Shown here: positions 10,900-19,934 of the stretch, one piece after another | How positions within the stretch are numbered: position 1 is the first letter of the stretch | Layout: each line of letters starts with the position of its first letter | Assembly: GCA_030761205.1 (NCBI GenBank) | Contig: JAULJL010000018.1 | Location: forward strand, 13,040,501 to 13,104,500 | Source: Fremontodendron californicum | Lineage: Eukaryota; Streptophyta; Magnoliopsida; Malvales; Malvaceae | Direction: 5' to 3' | Length of the DNA stretch: 64,000 nt | Program-made: the position numbers and the translations under genes | Notes under the pieces: model-generated | Database searches by the model: none | Told to the model about the DNA's origin: nothing | The model's input: only the letters and a program-made list of their open reading frames with translations

Positions 10900-11664
10900 A
10901 TGGAATTGAGCAATCTAACACTTGAAGAGTTGGTGGCATACATGAACATGGAGAATCAACAAGCCAATCTCACCTCCCCAGTTCAACAATTGGCCATGGG
11001 AGGATGTCAAGGCCATCAAGTGTTCCAAGACCAACAATATGATCATTACTCAAACACTTACCATGAGGGATGGTGGGATCATACTAATTATGGCTACTCG
11101 AAAAATTACCAAGAAGTAGATCCTTATGCCAATTACACTCATCCATCTAGCTGCAATCAATCATGGTCTCAAGAACCAGATCTTTTTCAACCACCACATA
11201 TGACTCAAAACTCAGGTACTTCTTTAGAAGATCTTGTCTATTCTCTTGTTACTGATTCTTTGCAATTTCAACAGGAAACAAGGGCAAGCATCCAGAGTTT
11301 GGAAAAGCAAATGAGCCAATTGGCTAGTAGTATGGTGGGATGGGTAGCACAAAGATCTGAAGAACTCCCAGCCCAAACGATGGTTAACCCAAAGGAGAAT
11401 GCTACTATTGTGACCTTGAAGAATGAGGAACAAGATGAGGATGAAACAAAATTAGAGATGGATTCTATTCTTGAGGATAATGAAGCCAAAGATCCAAATA
11501 AGAGTATTTCGGCACCTGAGGTAACGTTTAAGGTTTCACTTTTTACTAATGTTTCTTCTCCACCTTTTCCTAGTAGATTTGCAAAGTTCAAGGAGGAAGA
11601 ACATGAACAACACATGCCGGAAACCTTAAACAACTTGTTTGTGGAGGTCATTCAACAAGTATGA
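10900..11664 (+). pseudogene. Athila-type Gag C-terminal/linker ORF of A1, ended by premature stop
   Basis: Begins at the ATG after a long A tract and runs 254 codons. Shared features with A2 and B: a Tyr/Gln-rich stretch (QQYDHYSNTYHEGWWDH), a coiled LEKQMSQL segment, and PPFPSRFAKFK followed by acidic residues, as in the Gag-protease linker of Athila-lineage Ty3 elements. The capsid N-terminal part and all of pol are absent. At 11662-11664 TGA replaces the TCA found in A2, removing about 58 residues. The homologous downstream sequence is still readable to about 11838. Its function in trans-mobilised particles is unknown. Confidence 0.75.
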
Positions 11665-12189
11665 AAATATGCTCCATTCCTCGATGACATATGCACCACA
11701 AAGGATGATGGAATAATACTTGTAATGGAGAATGCATCCACTGTTGTGCAAAGAAAGCTTCCTCTCAAACGCATAAATTTGGGAAATTTCATGTATGAGC
11801 CTGATAAGCCTAAAATGCCAAGAAGGGGTGTTGGTTAGGTTCAAAACACTAAATCAAGTGCTAATTGGGGGAGGCAGCCTAATTAGTGAAAGCATTGCCA
11901 AACTGCCATCCTCAGATTTGCTCTCTTTTTCTTTATCTTTTTCTTATGTTTCTTTGCTAATTGTGTTTAGTGTTTCTAAGTTCATTTAGGCTGCATAAGT
12001 TTATTTTGTTTATTAGTTCTTTTCACTTACACATGATTCTTTCATTTGGGATTAATAGCATTACATTAATGACAATGTAAGAATTATGTGTGGGGGGAAG
12101 AATTTAGGATTTTATTTAGAGTGTTTTGTTTTTGAGTCTTTTTATGTTGTTTTTCTTTCTGATTCTTGTTTTGAAAATAACTAGATGTA
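11665..12189 (+). other. Divergent copy of the A-family spacer, left of the captured segment
   Basis: It contains the rest of the linker homology, then a spacer with the landmark TGACAATGTAAGAATTATG and GTGTGGGGGG (about 12068-12096). The same landmarks recur at about 14350-14375 right of the cargo, in a form much closer to A2. There is no gene. Confidence 0.6.
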
Positions 12190-12325
12190 AATATAATTTT
12201 TTAACCCCGGTTAAACGGCGGATAATGGTACTCCGTGATTACTTAAATCGGTTCCATCAGCTACCCACAAAACTGATATTGTATATAAATTTCTCTTTCA
12301 TTTTTTTTTTTTCATTTTTTTCAGG

Positions 12326-12862
12326 ATGGATGATATTCTCACAAGATTGCAGAAACGATTTCCTCCTTTTCCTCGAAATATTTTACTGAAGCTTTACCAA
12401 GTTCGATTTGAAAGATTAAGAATGCTTATGCACAAAGGGATTCCTGGAGACATACGTTGGATAATTGAAGCCGAGGTACGTGAAGCTGAATATCTTCCTG
12501 TTTTGCATTTACCAGGTACAGGTAGAAGCACTTTTGCAAAGAAGCGACGAGCAAAGCGCATGAGTTCAAATTGCCACAAATGTGCACGATGGACGTGTAA
12601 CGGTAAATGTCGTTCTATTGGGATTCTGTCCTCTAATCGAGATGATAAAATTGAATTCATTAAGGATGGACTGAGTAAGGAGAATTTGGGTAATATCCAA
12701 CTTTCTCTTGAGACGCATCCTAGTGGAGACGTACAAAGAGAAATTCTTGATTTATGGCCGCAATTCCAAAGGGAATGGCAACATCTTGGGAATCTGATGT
12801 TAAAAGACCCTGTTTGCCAGCTTGTAAGAAAACTGGATGGGAAGCATATCCTCGACTCATAG
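12326..12862 (+). CDS. Cysteine-rich basic protein resembling carlavirus-type nucleic-acid-binding protein
   Basis: Intact 178-codon ORF starting after a T-rich leader (TTTTTTCAGGATGGATG). Residues 64-78 form a basic stretch (GRSTFAKKRRAKRM), followed by four cysteines in the pattern CX2CX4CX3C (83, 86, 91, 95), then SIGI (97-100) and IEFIKDGLS (109-117). The order basic RRA block, CHKC, second Cys pair, GI, then FI..G(V/L)(S/T) is that of the small 3'-proximal cysteine-rich proteins of carlaviruses, which bind nucleic acid and affect host gene expression and silencing. The C-terminal 60 residues are not recognised. The similarity was recognised by eye; the Cys spacing is tighter than the classical one, so a plant zinc-binding protein remains possible. 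An open frame in a retrotransposon with no other intact gene suggests recent capture or selection. Confidence 0.5.
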   Translation: MDDILTRLQKRFPPFPRNILLKLYQVRFERLRMLMHKGIPGDIRWIIEAEVREAEYLPVLHLPGTGRSTFAKKRRAKRMSSNCHKCARWTCNGKCRSIGILSSNRDDKIEFIKDGLSKENLGNIQLSLETHPSGDVQREILDLWPQFQREWQHLGNLMLKDPVCQLVRKLDGKHILDS

Positions 12863-13028
12863 AAGGCGTTTAAGCCGTTTCTGGACGTAAAACCAGAGGA
12901 AGATGTGATCCACAATCACAACTACAATAAATGACTTCTCAGCTTTTGGTTTGATTTGCAATAACTTTATTTCGGTTTAATTTACGTGTTATTTGATTTG
13001 TGTAATTATTCTTATTTTTTTTATTTGT

Positions 13029-13274
13029 CTTTTACGGTTGATTTTTCTTCTCTTTTTTTATTTTCTTCCTGAAATCACGCAAAAATCTTTTGTTAGGTTA
13101 ACATTTTCTTCTGACAGGTCAAATACACTTTCGGCGACATTATTACTCTTGACTTTTACGGTTGATTTTTCTTCTCTTTTTGATTTTCTTCCTGAAATCA
13201 CGCAAAAATCTTTTGTTAGGTTAACATTTTCTTCTGACAGGTCAGATACACTTTCGGCGACATTATTACTCTTG
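13029..13274 (+). repeat. Tandem duplication of about 124 bp in front of LOG
   Basis: Unit 1 (13029-13152) and unit 2 (13153-13274) both begin CTTTTACGGTTGATTTTTC and contain TCACGCAAAAATCTTTTGTT and GACAGGTCA.ATACACTTTC. They differ by a couple of bases. They separate the two cargo ORFs. If the cargo is viral, this could be a duplicated subgenomic promoter or leader; otherwise it is a simple duplication in a 5' untranslated region. Confidence 0.9.
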
Positions 13275-13351
13275 TCTGATTCACTACTCAGTCCTCTATA
13301 TATTACACCATGTACTCATTCTCTTTCAGGCACTCGAAAAAAAGAAAAAAA

Positions 13352-13999
13352 ATGGAAAGTACTTCGTCCCAACGCATTAAAAAAATTTGTGTTTTTGGAG
13401 GTGCTTATCCAGGGAAAAATAACATATTCGCTGATGAAGCCATAAGAGTTGGAGTAATACTTGCCCAACAAAAGATCCAGTTGATTTATGGAGGCGGTAG
13501 TAAGGGTTTAATGGGAGCAGTCGCTACAGCAGCACACGCCGGAGGAAGTCCAGTTCTAGGAATCGTGCCAAAACTATTCACAGATTTTTGTGGACCTACC
13601 TTGGGTAAGGAAATACAAGTCTGGAGTATCCCTGAACGGATAACAATCATGTACCATTCTGCCGATGCATTCATTGCTTTACCAGGAGGTCTGGGTACAT
13701 TGGAAGAAATAGCTTGCGTGGCTTCTTGGTCATCTTTGGTCACAAATAAGAAACCCATTGGTTTGCTTAATATTAATGGTTATTTTAGTAATTTGCTTTC
13801 ATATTTAGATAATGCTGTGGATAATGGATTCATGTTTTCAGAGGCAAGGAGAACCATAATTTATGCTACAACCATTGAAGATTTACTCAAAAAGCTCCAA
13901 GCTTATGAGTATTTATCTGCTAAGGTTGTTTCGCAAACGCTCGAAAAAAGAAAAAGAGATATGGACGAGCAAGGAGTGGATTGCACTTTGTCTTTGTGA
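13352..13999 (+). CDS. LOG-like: LOG-family cytokinin riboside 5'-monophosphate phosphoribohydrolase, intronless, inside A1
   Basis: LOG enzymes release active cytokinin bases from their nucleotides in one cytosolic step. The 215-aa ORF, usual LOG length, carries ICVFGG (12-17), YGGGSKGLMG (46-55), GIVPK (70-74), the Arg of the ER.....ADAF block (Arg96), PGGLGTLEE (111-119) with the catalytic Glu, and KPIGLLNINGY as in plant LOGs. The ATG at 13352 is preferred over an in-frame upstream start (13310), which adds only a basic leader. Oddities: Gly replaces the usual second Cys of CVFCG, and Leu the usual Tyr/Phe of PGGYGT. Plant LOG genes have several introns and this one has none. It lies between retrotransposon LTRs, 490 bases after the cysteine-rich ORF, followed by an A tract. 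It is probably a captured cDNA. Whether it is expressed from the LTR is unknown. Confidence 0.88.
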   Translation: MESTSSQRIKKICVFGGAYPGKNNIFADEAIRVGVILAQQKIQLIYGGGSKGLMGAVATAAHAGGSPVLGIVPKLFTDFCGPTLGKEIQVWSIPERITIMYHSADAFIALPGGLGTLEEIACVASWSSLVTNKKPIGLLNINGYFSNLLSYLDNAVDNGFMFSEARRTIIYATTIEDLLKKLQAYEYLSAKVVSQTLEKRKRDMDEQGVDCTLSL

Positions 14000-14087
14000 C
14001 ATTATCTAACATTTTGTTTGTTGTGTCTCAGTTATAATAAGTGGTTAGCAGCCTCTACAGGTAATATCTCCTAAATTTTACCTTCTT

Positions 14088-14102
14088 AAAAAAAAAAAAA
14101 AA
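14088..14102 (+). other. A15 tract at the 3' edge of the cargo
   Basis: Fifteen A residues stand 88 bases after the LOG stop. Sequence after it soon becomes A-family spacer (recognisable from about 14200). It is a candidate fossil poly(A) tail. Confidence 0.55.
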
Positions 14103-15933
14103 GTTTGTTGTGTTTTAAGCAATTTAGAAGTATTCATTCTGAACAAGGTCTGAGTAAGGGAGACTTGAGACATACCTTGTCAGTTTGATTTTAATCTTTT
14201 TATGTTTACTTGTTAATTTTTGTTTAGTATTTTAGGATTATTTAGGTTGCGTGAGTTTGTTTTGAGTCTAGTTGTTCCTATTCTTATGTTATTAGTTCTT
14301 TTCTCTTACACATGATTCTTTCATTTGTGTTAATAGACTTACATTGAGGACAATGTAAGAATTAAGTGTGGGGGGAATGATTTAGGATTTCTTTTATTTT
14401 TGTCTACTATTTTTTTTTAATGAGTCTTTATTATTATTATTAATTTTTTTTTTTTTAGTGTGTTTTCCTTTTTAATACAATGATGAGATATGAATTGCAT
14501 AAGTCTAAAACAGATTTATTAGTGAGAAGATTTTCATGAGAATTGAGCTTGATGTCAACCTTTTTATGAGCCAATGTTAATATGATATGTTGATTGAGAA
14601 AGAAGCATGTTTAGACTTAATCTGACTTGTATAATCATCCTTGTGAGTTTTTGAGCCTATAATGATTGATGCATTATACAAATCAATCTAATTTCTTTCT
14701 TGAGTGCTCTTATGATTACATGATTCTCTAGAACTTGCTTTAAACCGTTTGAGACTATATTGAAACATGTGACAACATGAATATGATAGAGGCATTAGGA
14801 TTATAACCAGAGCCAAACAGCCATCCATTATTAATGTTCTAAGAGAACATCCCCACTAGTGAGCCAATTTGAGCCTACATTAAATATGATGTTTTATTGG
14901 TAACCACAACTTACACCTAGCCTAAATATACTTATATCCTTACCCTTGTTCTAAAGATGGACTAGAATGTTTGAGACATATTGCAAAAACAAGGGATACT
15001 TTTTGAAAATTTGGGTTAGAACAAAAGATAAGTGTGGGGGAAAAGAAAAGAAAAGTCAAGAGAAAAAGAAATGGAATACTGGCAAATACATTCCTATATA
15101 AAAAAAAATGAATCATCTCTTGAATTTGTGGAAAAAGAAAAAGATGTTACAAAGTTGTTTAGAACGAAGAAAAGGCCCAACATGAATATCCGGCCTAGGT
15201 GACTATGTACTTGTAAAGAGTTTTGAGAAGTTTCTTTGTATAATCTTTTTATGTCTCTAAACTTTATGAACTCTTTGGAACCTTTGTGATATCTTTATCC
15301 TTTTGTTCTTCAACCACATTACAAACCCCTTGGCCCCATTACAACCTTGATTAAAGACCTCTTGATTTATGAAGTTGCATGATCTTTTAGTGGAGAATAG
15401 GTGGACAAGCAAGCATATGGTAGAAGTGTTTTCATGAGATTGATTGAGTGTAAACACTTTACCACTACTTTAAAGAGTGAAAATCAAGAGAGTATCCCAT
15501 GTGAGAAGTTGAGATTAAATTTGAACATGCACTATTTTGATTGAGATATGTTATGCTAATATTGGCTTAACTCAAACAATTTACATTCAAGCATGATTTT
15601 TTGTGAAATTTTTTAAGCTATTGATTAGTTTATAAGACTTGTTCAAATATTGTCTCTAATTTGTATTGAAAGGATTAGGAGTAAATATTTTTTATATGTA
15701 GTTTATTTATATGTAGTTTATTTATATTTTAATTTTTCAATGTTTGTGGGTATCGTTCTAGTAAACCCTCACGAGACTAAACTCGTCCACTAGGGACACC
15801 TAGGGGTTTAAAGGCTTGTGTCACATGCTAAGTGCCACCGTGATTTCCTACGAAAGTGGATTAGATTAGATTTTCTTATTTTATTTTTATTGAGTTGTTG
15901 CTAGGGACTAGCAACAATCTAAGTGTGGGGGTG
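14103..15933 (+). other. 3' non-coding internal region and polypurine tract of A1
   Basis: From about 14200 it follows A2 35180-36866 closely. It has no coding potential. Three copies of AAGTGTGGGGG occur: about 14362, about 15029, and the functional tract at 15921-15931, two bases before the 3' LTR. The last 160 bases (GGGACACCTAGGGGTTTAAA to TAGATTTTC) are also conserved in B elements. Confidence 0.75.
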
Positions 15934-18016
15934 TGATAACTCGTATAATTATATAGTTTTTAGTTATGTTTTATTATTGTTTTGTGTCAAATACGAGTTA
16001 TTATTGTTTAGTCTAATTGTGTTTATGATCTTTTATATTTTTATGTAATTTGGTGTTTTTCACAAGTTTCTTTGAGTGATTTCAGATTACTAGAATTAAG
16101 GGCAAATCCAGTTCAGTTCCAGTTCCGACACATTTTGCCATATCAGCTATATCTGGAGTTTCACTGAAGCAATAAGGCTGAAATTTGTAGCCGTGCAAAG
16201 ATAAGAGGCATATCTATCTTTTTCATGTTTTATACTTCTTGAAACGGAGTCGTTTTCCCTAGCGAAATCGACCATCAAGTTGGCTGATGTGCAATGACGT
16301 CTGTGCTGACCTGTTTTCGTATTTTGCCCATATCTGCTTATCCACATCAGAAAATGAGCTGATTCCAATGGCTATGGATCCGTAACTGATACGGGAACCT
16401 TTGTCTAGAAGACCATATGATCAGATCAAGCCTCTAATATTGACGAAATCGACCATCAAGTTGGCTGATGTGCAATGACGTCTGTGCTGACATGTTTTCG
16501 TATTTTGCCCATATCTGCTTATCCACATCAGCAAATGAGCTGATTCCAACGGCTATGGATCCTTAACTGATAGGGGAACCTTTTTCTAGAAGACCATGTG
16601 ATCAGATCAGGCCTCCAACATTGACGAAATCGACCATCAAGTTGGCTGATCAAAATTGTCATACAATATGACGAAAATTGTTAGAAAAATTCACCTACCT
16701 ATTATACCTACCTTTGAAATTTGTAAAGCTTGTCTCTTGTCATTTAGCCTTCCAAAATGTGTATAAATAGAGGGCCTTGGATGATTGTAGAGGATCAATA
16801 TTGTACATAGGTAGGATATTAGCCATTTTAATAAAATTCTCTAAGTTTTCTTCTTCTTTCTTTTCTCTAGTTTTCTTTCTTTTCTCTAGTTTTCTTTTTC
16901 TTTAGAGAGAGCAAGAGGTTGGATAATTAATATTCTTCTTCTTCTTCTTTCTTTCTTTTATTTTCTTCTTAGATTTTCTTTAATTTTATGTTTATGTTTA
17001 TAATGCCTATGCTAGGCTAAACTTCTATTTGGTTAAGGGTGATTTCAAAGCCCTAGACATGTTTTGTGATTGATTTTCAGATTCTATCTATCATTAATTT
17101 TCTATCAAAGTTGCTTATGTTCTTCTACAAGAATTGTTCATGATGTTGTCTAGATTTATTTAGGTGTACAACTAGATAGATCTTGATAATTATCTATTGC
17201 TAGTTTAGGAGTCTTGATCCGTGTAATTGTCTTGATTTCCTATGCATAAGTGGCAATTTGTGATTAATGATTATGGTCAAGTTTTCAATAATTGCAAAGT
17301 GGAACATAACCTAAGTTGAACAATCCGAGCTTATGTGTTTGTTGCTTAGATCAACCTATCTTTCTCATCATAAAGCTGCCATTAAATTGAATTTAGAGAG
17401 CTTATTCTAGGTTGTTTAATGGTTAGAGATTAAATAGAGAGCTTGTTCTATTTAACGACAAACTAAGGAAAGATTGGGGTAACAGAGCTTGTTGTTATCT
17501 ACGGTTGTTAACTTTGATAGTTGGTTGATATTGATAGATCTGAAATTGATTCTTAATGATGTCTAGTGGTGGAGAATGAAACCTTAACCATATTTTTCAT
17601 ATTTGATTCTTCTTACTTATTTGTTTTCTTACTTTTAGTTTGCTTATTTTTTATATTTATTTTTATTGGCTGGTTATACCGCCTAATTTGTATGTTAACT
17701 TTGTTTTATTTTTATTGGCTGGTTATACCGCCTAATTTAGTATATATATTTTTATTGGCTGGTTATACCGCCTAATTTAGTATATATATTTTTATTGGCT
17801 GGTTATACCGCCTTGCATCTTATTCTTATTATTTACTTTAGTTTAAATCTGGCTTCAAAAACCCCTTTTCTTTTATTGTTCTTGAATTTAAGTTTTAAAC
17901 TATTAACTTATAAACTAAAACCCAATCCCTGAGGACTCGACCCTTGCTAACTACTATACTTACAATTTATCTTTTTAGTGCAAGGTTAAATAAGATACAC
18001 TCTTTTGGGTGCATCA
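15934..18016 (+). repeat. 3' LTR of A1
   Basis: Same length as the 5' LTR (2083 bp), with the same 181-bp and 40-bp internal repeats, TATA box at 16762-16769, and end GGGTGCATCA directly before the GATAT duplication. Confidence 0.93.
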
Positions 18017-18021
18017 GATAT

Positions 18022-19930
18022 CTCCCAAGTCAAAACAATCTCAAGAGACGAAATCTTTTCCTATCCAAGACAAAGGTAAAGGCAAGATCACTTTGAAGGA
18101 GAGGCAAGAAAAGAAGTATCCTTTTCCTGATTCTGATGTTTCAAGCATTCTTGAAGAACTTTTAAAGACTAAGCTGATTCAGTTGCCAGAAATGAAGCGA
18201 CCTGAAGAAGCTGATAAAGTAGAAGACTCCAATTATTTCAAGTACCATCGCTTGATTAGCCATCCTCTGGAGAAGTGCTTTATTTTGAAGGATAGAATTA
18301 TGCGACTCTGTGAAGAAGGGAAAATCGAGTTTGAAGAAGAAACGATGTCGTCAAATTTGGCATCAGTCAATACGGTTTCTCAATCCAATTTGCTGGATAG
18401 AACCATAAAATTTGGCTCTTTTGATCCTATCATACTGGCTCCAAGTACAAGTACGATAGTGGATCTTCAGGGAAGTGGGGGCAACTATTTGCTTCAAAGA
18501 CAAAATCAAGATCACGATGGTTGGACTCTAGTCACACGCCGAAAAAACAAAAAGAAGAATCTTCCAAAAGTTGTGAAAGTGCCTACAAGAACTAAGATGT
18601 TCAAACAACCATCTAAATTTCCAAAGCCTAATGTGCCTCAAGAAGCAAAAATGCCATCTCGGAGTAAAAATTCAGTAGGGAAGAAGTCAAGGAGGCAAAT
18701 CACTTTAAACGAATTCATGCCAATTCAGCTTAGAAATGAAGATTTGGTTTTCATGACTTGTTACCATAACGGTGGCAATGAAGATAATGAAAACAACACA
18801 GACTCAGTAGCATTTGAAGTTGATGAGCATTCTTGTGCTACGAAAATTAACTTTTCTGATGAGGATCTATTGCTAGGATCAACCCCTCATAATCGGCCGT
18901 TGTTCGTCGTAGGATATACTCGGGAACAGAAGATCAATAGAATCTTGATCGATGATGGTTCTGCTGTCAACATACTCCCGTTGATGACAATGAAAGAATT
19001 GGGAGTTCCTTTGGATGAATTGATGCAAAGCCGCTTGATGATCCAAGGATTCAACCAAGGGGGACAAAGAGCTCTTGGAAAACTTAGACTTCAACTTTTC
19101 ATTGGAGATATGGAGTCAAGTCCACTTTTCCATGTAATCGATGCCAAAACGACGTACAACATGTTGTTAGGACGACCGTGGATACATCAAAATGGTGTAG
19201 TCTCCTCAACTCTGCACCAATGTCTCAAGTATTGCAGAAACGGTCAAGTCAAGACGATCCTTGCAGACGCTAAGCCATTTACTATAGCAGAAGCACATTT
19301 CGCAGATGCAAAGTTTTATCTAAAAGATGCATTTATCGAAGAAGTAATGCCCAACCCGATGCAAGAATTAAAGCAAAAGGGAAAGAATTTGGCTTCTTCC
19401 ACAGTTGGAGAAGATGAACTTGCTCAAGGTTTAAAAGATCTGACTCTTCCCCTCACTAACTTGGAAGAATCAAGAGGCCTTATACCTCCACTGCAAGGAT
19501 TTGTTAGGCCAATAGAAGAACCTCTTTGTGAACATCAAGATCTTCATACTCATCGAGCTAAAGATTTTGATCTTAACGTTTATAGGTTGCTTGTCAAAGC
19601 TGGGTATAAACAAGAGGATGTTGCAAAATTGGCTCACGAGACAAAAGAGCCTAGCAAAGAAAAGCCGCAAAGTTCATTCAAGATCCGACAGGTCTGGCAA
19701 AAGAAGATTGATCACATTGGAACTTCTAGAGAGGGGCTTGGATATTCTCCATTAAAATTGAAGATTCATAAACAAACTTCGAGATACATAAATGTGGAGG
19801 AAGTTCCCGAGGAGCCAGAAGATGCAGTGAAGTCACCAGGACTTTCAGTATTTGATCGCTTGGGAGCACGCTCAACACGATGTTCAGTGTTTGATCGTTT
19901 GAGCATTCAATCATCACGAAGGTCAGTTTA
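18022..19930 (+). pseudogene. Element C gag 3' part and aspartic protease (unit 1)
   Basis: Open frame continuing the gag fragment of 8538-8672 after A1. It carries a Lys-rich Gag tail, then the retroviral-type aspartic protease core with ILIDDGSAVNILP (active-site Asp, about 18945-18985) and YNMLLGRPWIH (about 19156-19190) typical of Ty3/gypsy proteases. It stays open to a TAA at 19932-19934, which lies at the junction with P450 intron DNA (TTTACTAAAG). No reverse transcriptase or integrase follows. It matches 39945-41847 but keeps the correct frame where unit 2 has a 5-bp deletion. Confidence 0.85.
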
Positions 19931-19934
19931 CTAA

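Larger units (their letters stand above)
12190..14102 (+). other. Captured segment (cargo) in A1: two ORFs plus A tract
   Basis: This stretch has no counterpart in A2 or any B copy. It contains the 178-aa cysteine-rich ORF (12326-12862), a duplicated 124-bp block (13029-13274), the LOG ORF (13352-13999), a short 3' part and a run of 15 A (14088-14102). Everything is in sense with the element and without introns. The left edge is approximate (12160-12200); the right edge is set by the A tract. The structure is what insertion of a reverse-transcribed polyadenylated RNA would leave. Confidence 0.65.
8673..18016 (+). mobile_element. Element A1: full-length non-autonomous Athila-derived LTR retrotransposon carrying captured ORFs
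   Basis: LTRs at 8673-10755 and 15934-18016 are both 2083 bp. The primer site matches tRNA-Asp (10762-10779) and a polypurine tract lies at 15921-15933. The 5-bp target duplication is GATAT. By eye only about eight single-base differences separate the LTRs, so the insertion is young. The internal 5178 bp has a Gag-linker ORF but no protease, reverse transcriptase, RNase H or integrase, so movement would need another element's enzymes. Relative to A2 (31835-38955) it has about 2.2 kb extra, which includes a carlavirus-like cysteine-rich ORF and a LOG gene. Confidence 0.93.

Noticed and set aside
12394..12915. 173-codon minus-strand ORF opposite the cysteine-rich ORF
   Set aside because: The plus-strand ORF shows the recognisable cysteine/basic module in the same sense as LOG and the element. 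The reverse frame shows no motif.
12326..13999. Reading the two cargo ORFs as exons of one host gene
   Set aside because: They are in different frames, each has its own start and stop, and the DNA between contains a tandem duplication with no convincing splice pair joining conserved domains.
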